Of a stretch of 64,000 bases of DNA, positions 57,018-64,000 are shown one piece after another. The stretch covers positions 152,715 through 216,714 of the forward strand of contig JABANP010000044.1 in assembly GCA_013115135.1 (NCBI GenBank). Reading direction: 5' to 3'. This stretch comes from Perkinsus olseni (taxonomy: Eukaryota > Perkinsozoa > Perkinsida > Perkinsidae). How positions within the stretch are numbered: the stretch's first letter is position 1; the number at the start of each line of letters is the position of its first letter. The notes under the pieces are model-generated. The model did no database searches. It saw only the letters and a program-made list of their open reading frames with translations, and had not been told where the DNA came from. Made by a program: the position numbers and the translations under genes.

Positions 57018-59089
57018 TTGCGCAGCGTGAGAAACTCATTGGTTGAAGACCTCACAGATATACTACAGGCTTGCAACTTTGAGAGGAGCCTGTTTACAAA
57101 TAGAGCACATTGGGACACCGTTGTCCCAATGTGGCCTTGGCCTATGATCTACCTCCACCTCGAAGGGAAGGTTATCAACTCGCCTAAGAAGAGCTGTACT
57201 GAGTTGCTCTGACTGGTAATCGAATACCTTTCTATGCGAATACTTTCGAATACCTTACCGAATACGGATGAATCGGACGTGACGGATCCGGGTGTAAAAC
57301 ATCGGGCAGTCGGGAGATGGCGGCAGAATTCCGGGCTTCAATGCAGCACAAACGATAGATCTCACATAGCCCACTCTGGCAATCGAGGGAATTTCACTAA
57401 GATGGAGACTCCCGGTGGAGAGCATGTCGAACATCCCGCAACATACAACGAGTAAATGGCTATTTTCGTGTGGGCGTTGACTGAAAGACGCGTGGCGGCG
57501 GAAGCTCAGACAAAGCTCCGTCTTTTTTGGGTGTCAGACGCAAACTTTGGTCTCAAGTATTCGACTTCAGGTTGACGTTGGTCGAACATATGCGAGCGTG
57601 TTCAGGTTACGTTGGTGTACTCGGCAATAGCTTCCTACCCAGTAACGAGCAGGTTGACACCTTGCTATGTGAGATGGTTTCTACCAACTTTGGGGAAGTG
57701 CTCACTGATACCGTGGTCGTGGGAACTGCGGGGGGTGTTGGTAAACTGGTGCATTTTCCACTTCCATCGTTGCCCGCTTTCTCATCCTCAGGGCCCGAGC
57801 TGCTTCTGCCAAGCATGTCGGGTTCGCTACGGAGGTTGTGTTTGAGGCGGAAGTTCGTGTCAACGAAGGCCATCGACGGATTGAGGAAAGTCTCATTAGG
57901 GGGTAAAATGATCGTCGTGAATTGGTGTGAGCGGGTGTTGGCCGACTAAAGCTATCTTCTTCAGGCGCGCGTGAGGTGTGTCGTCGCCTCTGCATTCTCC
58001 ACGAGGAAGTTGCGCACCCCAGTATCATCAGAAGTTATAACTCTGTAAGACCCCCTCCCGTGGTCCTAGAGATCCGGCTGCTTCCATGACGATGGCGGAG
58101 TGACCTCTCCACCTTCTAGCTAACGGTGCATGTGGCTACGAGGTTGTTTGCAGTTGATTCCTGGGCGGCCTCTACCACAAGCCGTACTGGATGGCCTTGT
58201 AGTTCAACGTATGCATGAGTAAGGCAAGGATTCAGAGTTCTTCTGCGCCTTCTATGATGCTGAGACAGTCTCAGTGAAACTTGCAATTCCTGATACTACC
58301 TTGCATTTTCTTGGGATTGGCCCTACCGTGTTACTACGCCCGTCTTTTTGCTACTGTAGTAACCACAGCGCATTTCCAATGTGGCTTTGATCGAAGCTCG
58401 GTGAGCCCGCGTTGTGAATGGTGAGAGGTAACCACCGTGCACGTCCCCGTCCACAAATCTGTCTCACTCCACCTTGTTGTGCTTGCCGGTATATGAATCA
58501 AACAGGGCAGTTTCTGGCGTCACTGCATAGCACCATTGGAGTTGCATGCTCGAGGGTTGGCTGGGACACTCTCGGTGTGATGCTTGACTAAGAGCTGATA
58601 GCAAGCTGACCCCTGAGCTCCTGGAATTCTGGATTTTTGAGGTTGCTCGGCAGGCTATGGTCCGCTTTTCGCTGAATGTGTCCTAGTCCTCGAGTCGCGG
58701 GTCTTGAGGAATCTCTGTGATTGCTCGCCTCAATCTACGTTCTTCGTCCCCGTCCGCCGGGTCTCGCTCGTGGAGCACTTCTCGGTCATTGGTCGTAGGT
58801 TACACACCGAGGATGAGAGTGATTTCTACGCCTGCTTTGACCAAGAGATGACGCGGAAGGAAGTCGACACATGCATGAAGCCGTTGTTTGACTCGTGACG
58901 CTATTGCTATGTGCCGTGTTGTAGAAGTACTAGTACCAGACCTGGGGTGTGAGAAGATTCGATTTTTAGCGTCGCGGTCAGTATTGTGATCGCTCAGGTT
59001 AGCACTTAATCTGATTACGCCAGTTCTCCGCGCTAAACTTGAACTCACGCAGACGCAAGTTGAAGCGTCTAGCTGATATGGTCTGGCGT
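57018..59089 (+). other. Unassigned exons, + strand
   Basis: Exon-like blocks with splice borders appear at about 57777-57890 (RAASAKHVGFATEVVFEAEV; RVNEGHRRIEES), 57966-58043 (EVCRRLCILHEEVAHPSII) and 58704-58898 (SLVEHFSVIGRRLHTEDESD). They look coding but could not be joined. They may form a gene of their own or the 5' part of the membrane-protein gene that follows. A perfect 11-bp-stem hairpin lies at 57106-57133. Confidence 0.35.
57106..57133. repeat. Perfect 11-bp stem, 6-nt loop hairpin
   Basis: CACATTGGGAC pairs exactly with GTCCCAATGTG around ACCGTT. No adjoining repeats or T run. Role unknown. Confidence 0.85.
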
Positions 59090-59097
59090 GAAAGAAG

Positions 59098-61746
59098 CTG
59101 TAGAGGGGCCTTTGTGAACAACTGCACGAAATGTGTATTCTTCGATAGCAACTTGCTGGTCATTGCCGGTGCTGGTGAGTCACGGTGTTTCTGATTCGTT
59201 CCAATTCGGTTCCACGCTTCTCGTTCGAAGGAAGATTCTAGAACGAAATTCTTTTGAAACCGCCTGGCCGTTTCGTCGACGCTAGTGCGGCCAAGACAGT
59301 TCTCTATCGTTTTGTTCCGATTAGAGCAAACCAGAACATGTCACCAGACTGACTGCCCCGTTTCGATTTTCAGGGTTATTGGTGTGCATTTCCAGCAAAT
59401 GAGGTTCACATTATACTCTGCATTCACCGCTCTGCTCCAGCCGACTATAGCTCCCAATTGGATAGACACTGTACACGGCCCTGTATACCCGGGGAAGTTT
59501 TTCCGCGAGAGTAAGTCAGACAGATGTTCCTCTTTGATGAGTTCCTGCTAGGACTTTCGGCGGCAGCTCGTCTGGACCCTCAGTGTGCTTCTTTCAGTAT
59601 ATGCGGAGTTCAAGGCTTCGTTGAAAGACTTCGACTGGGACGTATATGCCAACGGTAGAGGCCACCTCGTGGAGCCTGGGAAGTTTAAATGTTTCGGAAA
59701 GTGGAAAGACGCTGTAGTTTACGGTGCGAGGAAGCAGGAGATCAAAGAGTAGGTTACACTGTATCCTGTCTTCTCTCCAGGGTCGGCAGCTTGGCCCAGT
59801 AGCCCGCAGTGCCGGTAGGGGGCCCGATGAGAAAGAGCGTACGCTTTCAGGTTGTGTGTCCGTTTGCACGAGAAGCAGCAAGACGACTGGGAGTACAAGG
59901 ACTCTCCGGCGGATTACAGTAAGAGCTCTTTCTCCGCAGTGCTCAATTTCATCCGGGTATTTCAGATTGCATTCTCGATCCGAACGATGAGGGAAACGAT
60001 CACGGGCGGAAAAACCGCGATTGGTTGTAGGTTACGCTAACCTTGAGGCGTTGCTGGATCATCCGTTTGATTCTCTTCCTTCCACAGATGCTACGAGAAG
60101 ACACCCAAGTGGGTCTTGTTGCCCCCTCATGGCCCCTCCCTAGACCCAGACTGTCCTGTTGAAGGCTTCGACTTCCATGCTCCTCGATGTATGACAGGAT
60201 CTTCGCTTCACCGAGCAATTGTATCTGCCGAGTGCTGCTCATGATGTTTTTGCAAGTCCACGTTCTTTTTAGGGTACCCCTACCAAAGTCCACCGCCCTG
60301 GTGTACCTACAGTTGGTCTGTCAAGTATCAAACTTGTTATTGCCATCCTGAGCTTGATAGATGGTCTCCCTATGACACGTCTTTGAGAGTGAGGTAAAAC
60401 ACAGCCTCACCGGAATGTTCTCACAAATTGTCGTTATAGCTCAAGTCCTCACGAGTGACACTATACTATTCCCGTTTCTCAGGGCCTGTCCGCCGGACAA
60501 GTCCGTATTTATTGCCCCACGTCAAGTGTCTCTTGAAGAGTGGATGAAGTTGAAGTATCGGACTGATACTACGTCAACCCCCACCACAGCCAACACAACA
60601 ATCACAACTACCGCAACCACAAAAACCACAAAAACCACAACAACCACAACCACCACGACTACTACAACTACGACTATTACTGCCACCACGATGGCGTCCT
60701 CTACCTCAACTGATACGGCACCCAATGAGACTTCCACGTGGGTATCGACCAGTACTGCAGTAGCCGTTCCGCCCACAACACCTACCGCCTTGGTTACGTC
60801 TGCTGCTGCAACACCGGCTGGCACGTCGACCACCAGGACTTCCACCAAATGCTCATGTCCATCTCCCTCAGCGACAGCGTCTGCTTTAAGGACATCATCG
60901 CCCGCTACGACTGCCGAAACGACTCCGGCTCTTGTCACAACGGCAGACTCCGTCACGCCCAGCAGCGCTATCACCACTACGAGCGCTGGTAGCTCTGAAT
61001 CAACCTATGGCGGTGTTAGTCCCATTGACGACACACCGGCATTAGAAGAGGATGGAGATCCCAGAGTTGGAGCTTCAACGGTTGCTCCCAGTAATCGTTG
61101 TAGTAGGTTTGGTCGGATCCTGCTGAATTTGCTTCTCAGGTATCAGCACTTGTGGTGAGCACGGTGCTTGGTCCTCTGTTGAGCAGTTGTGCGTGTGCCA
61201 TGACGGTTGGAAAACTGTCGGCTCCGAGTAGGGTCGCTGATAGGGGCATCGGTCGATGTGTGGTGTTCCTCAGTCCTTGCAGTGCCCTCATATCGTCGAT
61301 TCTTGGAGGGGATGGTGGGATGGTAAGCACTGCTGCTGTTCGACATATCCATTCATTCTGAGTCGAGGCTTCTACATCAGGGAGAGATGGCCTCTAGCGA
61401 CAACGACTCGAGCGGGAACGGATGGTTTCTTATCGCAATCATTCTAGTGGTGATTATCATCGGAGTTGCATGTTTCTTCCTGTGAGTGAGGGGCGCTCTC
61501 CTCGGGTCACCCTGTCATAGGTGGTTTTGAACCCTGGCCATTCCCGCTCCACATGGTATTGCAGCCCTACCTTCTTCATTTTTCAGGCGGCGTTTCTACC
61601 ACACCCGCGGTTTCTACGCGCCCACGTTGCGTCGATCATCGCACACGAAGTCACAGAACTTTAGAGACTGGCGTCTGTCTGAGATTACTATCCCGCCACG
61701 ACCTGACTGGTCGCGAAGTGCACGCCCTAGGCCAATGGTCGTTTAA
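59098..61746 (+). CDS. Cys-rich, Thr-rich type I membrane protein
   Basis: Exons on + encode an apparent ectodomain: NNCTKCVFFDSNLLVIAGA (to about 59173), a block with six Cys (59375-59511; WCAFPANEVHIILCIHR, HCTRPCIPGEVF), CYEKTPKWVLLPP and PRC (60089 on), then ACPPDKSVFIAPRQVSLEEW. A long Thr/Ser tract follows (60553-61060), coded by ACC/ACA repeats, as in mucin-like O-glycosylated stalks. After further exons comes a membrane span (WFLIAIILVVIIIGVACFFL, 61387-61482). It is spliced at a gtgagt to a basic tail exon, 61588-61746 (RRFYHTRGFYAPTLRRS), which ends in TAA. The order stalk, span, basic tail is typical of cell-surface proteins. The join between the Thr tract and the span is not resolved, and the 5' end is unknown. 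No family was recognised. Confidence 0.5.
60587..60690. repeat. ACC/ACA trinucleotide tract
   Basis: An imperfect run of ACA, ACC and ACT triplets encodes poly-Thr on the + strand. On the - strand the same tract reads as poly-Val, producing a long but meaningless antisense frame. Length polymorphism would be expected. Confidence 0.85.
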
Positions 61747-63059
61747 TTGACGCTTGGGCTCTATAATGCAGTGCAAGAACTTCGTAGTGATTAAACTCAC
61801 TATCATATAATCGGTATTACATTGGTAATCAAATGATACCCGGTCGGAGGTTCCGGGCGAGTTACCTCTCAGCTGAGTTCACGTCGGCAAGGTGCTGATA
61901 CCAAAGTATGAAGTAATCTTCATTACTTATTTCAAGCTTCAAAGAGATTAGTTGCGTCGATAGTCAGTAAACTCCCTGGGACGCGGTCAGCGGTACCTGA
62001 GCTCTCACGATGCCTCTGCTGAGAATATAAAAAATAACCGTGTAGTCAAGTTGTTGTGCGAAAAACGTCATGTAGCTGTTCCTGCGGCGCAGGGCCTGCG
62101 TGTTCCTGTACTATCGATGATCGCTAGAGCTAGGAACCTTTGCTCGCGTAAATTCTGCTAACAGAAGTTACTTGGACATCCAGTATCTCTCTGCGACCAA
62201 AGATCTAACTTCTTACCAAAGTGTGAGGATGGAGCCGTCATTACGCTGCTGATGGAGAAATCAACGGATGATAGATCACCACTCGATGAGATCTCCGGTC
62301 CGAGATCTTCTCGTCTCCGCTCAGGCGATGGTATGTCCGCCGCGGCTCATTCGACCGTGGCCCACGGTCCGTGGGCCGCGCTGCCGCCAGATCGAGCCTG
62401 CACTTCCACATCCGAGCTGCTCGGACCGAGCACCACGAAACGCGTAGCTATGTCTGGGCTCCTTGAAGTATGGACATCTTGCTACTAGGGTAATGGGTCA
62501 CAGCGCTTCTAGCTATCGTAATGTGTGTATCGGTAGCTCAGGAGGTCTTTTATTATCCTGCGCTGCTCGTGCTCGGACCTTGATCTTTCAAACGCTCGCA
62601 CAGAACCATAGGCTCTCGAAACGAGGTCAAGCTCCGCGTTCCGGAACGGCTGAGAGGCGCCAGTTGCAAGGGGTGTATGATTGTTCCGTATAAGGGATCT
62701 GTGATTGCTCCTTATCTTTGTAAGCCTGTTGAAGATTTCTTCAAAGGAGGGACCAAGAGTTGCTCGTGCGGACTCCATATACGGGTCCATTGACGGGACG
62801 CACCTCTTGATGAGGCTGTCGAGGCTGATAGATCCGTCTCATCCCCGACGTGCCTTGGCAAGGCAGCCTTGCTGATAAGGCACGTCGCAGATGGTCTGTA
62901 CGAGCAATGCCCCCGAGATCTGGAGCTACTCCGTCGAGCCCGGGTCTCGGCCGGCCTGCCACCGCAGCCTACGAAGAGCGAGTTGGGAAAATACGTGCGC
63001 ACTTCGATCTCTGGGGGACCAGAGACCGTGAAGGGGTAGCTTAAAGTTGCTAGCTTTGA
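61747..63059. other. Mostly unassigned
   Basis: A + frame at about 62795-63040 (LIRHVADGLYEQCPRDLELL; RRARVSAGLPPQPTKSEL) has protein-like composition and may be an exon. A + frame at 62252-62488 and several - frames overlap without motifs. A 9-bp perfect inverted repeat (GGCCCACGG-T-CCGTGGGCC) lies at 62359-62377. Confidence 0.35.
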
Positions 63060-63788
63060 ATGAGACTCTTCGTTGCTAGCTCTTTCCTGGTCCGGCTTCA
63101 TAGGTTCCTAGCTGTGATCAAGACTCATCCACAGAATGACGAGACGTCCTTGTCATTGCTCCGATCATCTGGATATGCCGACGAGCAACTACAAGCCTTA
63201 ACTCCAGGGGATATCGGATATTCCATGATAATCTCGGGCTTCCTCAGATGCTCTCAACAGCAATGCATCAATATTCTCAATCATTGCTTGGACGATGATC
63301 GATCTCCATACGTGATCCTCAAGAAGACCAGATATCGATCAACCGACTGCGAGTTATCAGAATTCCGGTCAAGCAGGGGTACAGCGAGATGTGAAACGCT
63401 GCATAGTTCAGCGGAGAGAATGACGGTCCCTACAACCAACCTGGGGAAGCTCGTCTACACGGTTAGACTCGCATGGTTATTGTCACGCTATATTAGGTGT
63501 AATCTGTCGAATACTGGTATCAAAACTCCCCCAGAGTTCATCTCTCCGAGAGAAGCGGAGATGAGCGGAACTGGTTCTGAGTTCCCCGGCTGGTCAAACG
63601 CTGCTGAGACAACACCTGACGACCAGCTGCCTTTCATAGGATTCGAATATGCGGCTGTAAACACAGGCGGAGACCCAATCATCCCAGCATCGACGCTGGA
63701 AAATCAGACTGCAAATTGCTCTGGGGTTTTACTAATTTGCTCTGGGGTTTTACTAATTTGCTCTGGGGTTTTACTAAGTAGGTCTTGA
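63060..63788 (+). CDS. Hypothetical protein, 242 codons, single exon
   Basis: This is one of the longest uninterrupted frames in the window. The N-terminus (MRLFVASSFLVRLHRFLAVI) is hydrophobic with an early Arg and could be a signal peptide or anchor. The middle is polar, with no recognisable domain; one segment reads LGKLVYTVRLAWLLSRYI. The last 25 codons are a threefold 7-residue repeat (CSGVLLI). It has no evident introns, unlike its neighbours, and could be chance or a recently arisen gene. Confidence comes only from its length and N-terminus. Confidence 0.35.
   Translation: MRLFVASSFLVRLHRFLAVIKTHPQNDETSLSLLRSSGYADEQLQALTPGDIGYSMIISGFLRCSQQQCINILNHCLDDDRSPYVILKKTRYRSTDCELSEFRSSRGTARCETLHSSAERMTVPTTNLGKLVYTVRLAWLLSRYIRCNLSNTGIKTPPEFISPREAEMSGTGSEFPGWSNAAETTPDDQLPFIGFEYAAVNTGGDPIIPASTLENQTANCSGVLLICSGVLLICSGVLLSRS
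63716..63778. repeat. 21-bp tandem repeat, three copies
   Basis: Three copies of a 21-bp unit containing CTCTGGGGTTTTACTAA run head to tail at the 3' end of the 242-codon ORF. The period is a multiple of three, so frame is kept. The copies are identical except at the last edge. Confidence 0.95.
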
Positions 63789-63833
63789 AATGGTGTAGAC
63801 GGTCTCTCGGCGCTTCCAGTGGTTTTAATGTGT

Positions 63834-63906
63834 GCCTCGGTAGCTCAGTCGACAGAGCGCGTGTCTCTTAAGTCCATGGCGGTGGGTTCGAGCCCCACCC
63901 GAGGTG
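63834..63906 (+). tRNA. tRNA-Lys (CUU), possibly decaying
   Basis: Acceptor GCCTCGG/CCGAGGT, D-stem and T-arm (GTGGG/CCCAC) are intact and the anticodon loop reads CTCTTAA, anticodon CTT. The anticodon stem CGTGT/GTCCA is poor: two mismatches, two wobbles and one Watson-Crick pair. It may be a pseudogene or need base modification. It is the first unit of a tandem series that continues at 63987. Confidence 0.65.
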
Positions 63907-63986
63907 CAGTCCATTCGATTCTTCGGTGATGCGATGCAGAGTTGTAACTAGACGGTCTCTCAGCACTTCCAGTTACTTCGACGTGT

Positions 63987-64000
63987 GCCTCGGTAGCTCA
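63987..64000 (+). tRNA. Start of a second tRNA-Lys-like unit, cut by the window edge
   Basis: GCCTCGGTAGCTCA is identical to the first 14 bases of the unit at 63834. Its upstream flank (GACGGTCTCTC, then CACTTCCAGT) also repeats, so a whole 153-bp unit containing a tRNA is duplicated. The anticodon lies outside the window. Confidence 0.7.

Noticed and set aside
57607..58028. Long - strand frames overlapping the 57.5-58 kb exons
   Set aside because: The + strand has the splice borders and the more protein-like composition; the - frames look like shadows.
60522..60977. 151-codon antisense frame rich in Val
   Set aside because: It is only the complement of the ACC/ACA poly-Thr tract; low complexity explains the open frame.
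1..64000. Spliced-leader gene or leader sequence expected for a perkinsid or dinoflagellate
   Set aside because: No sequence resembling the known leader was found on reading either strand, although acceptors close to start codons leave trans-splicing possible.

Overview
The window is nuclear DNA of an intron-rich protist. The best fit is an alveolate of the Perkinsus type. Evidence: (i) genes are split by many 42-51 nt GT-AG introns, with a few of 200 nt or more; (ii) a plastid isoprenoid enzyme (IspF) sits beside ordinary eukaryotic housekeeping genes, as expected of a lineage with a relict plastid; (iii) there is a fusion of a voltage-gated K+ channel to a class III adenylyl cyclase, an architecture known from apicomplexans, ciliates and their relatives; (iv) tRNA genes are eukaryotic. 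The genus is an inference. No bacterial operon, virus or intact transposon was recognised.

Layout, left to right. 1-4490 has little that can be named (a probable exon and a GFERFK-repeat ORF). 4494-5862 (-) is IspF. About 5940-6565 (-) holds exons of an unnamed gene. About 8230-13138 (-) encodes a helical-repeat (HPR/RAP-type) RNA-binding protein, probably organellar. It is divergent from 13744-15585 (+), a PP1-type protein phosphatase. 16266-19286 (+) is a tandem-CCCH, muscleblind-like RNA-binding protein. 20057-20844 is a 38-bp minisatellite of 20.7 copies. 21178-23797 (-) is the chaperonin subunit CCT2, resolved into 15 exons. It is divergent from 24333-25008 (+), a ubiquitin-like domain that ends in GG at residue 76 and is followed by a short membrane protein. 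A tRNA-Cys (26185) precedes a large unnamed gene (26327-32757, -). 33120 to about 41.1 kb or beyond (-) is the K+ channel/adenylyl cyclase; its introns carry three antisense tRNA-Gln genes.

The right third is less certain. 41982-42756 (+) is a small two-exon gene. 44576 to about 55.6 kb (+) is a long beta-propeller-like gene resembling the CPSF_A/MMS1 family. About 57.1-61746 (+) is a Cys/Thr-rich type I membrane protein plus unassigned exons. 63060-63788 (+) is a 242-codon ORF. Lys tRNA units begin at 56868 and form a 153-bp tandem series at the right edge.

The genes do not form one pathway. Recurring themes are compact divergent gene pairs, introns so short that several are read-through and in frame, and many tRNA genes or tRNA-like remnants lying inside introns. 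Exon boundaries were derived by hand and phase-checked for CCT2, the IspF core, PP1, the UBL gene and the S1-S4 part of the channel; elsewhere gene limits are approximate.
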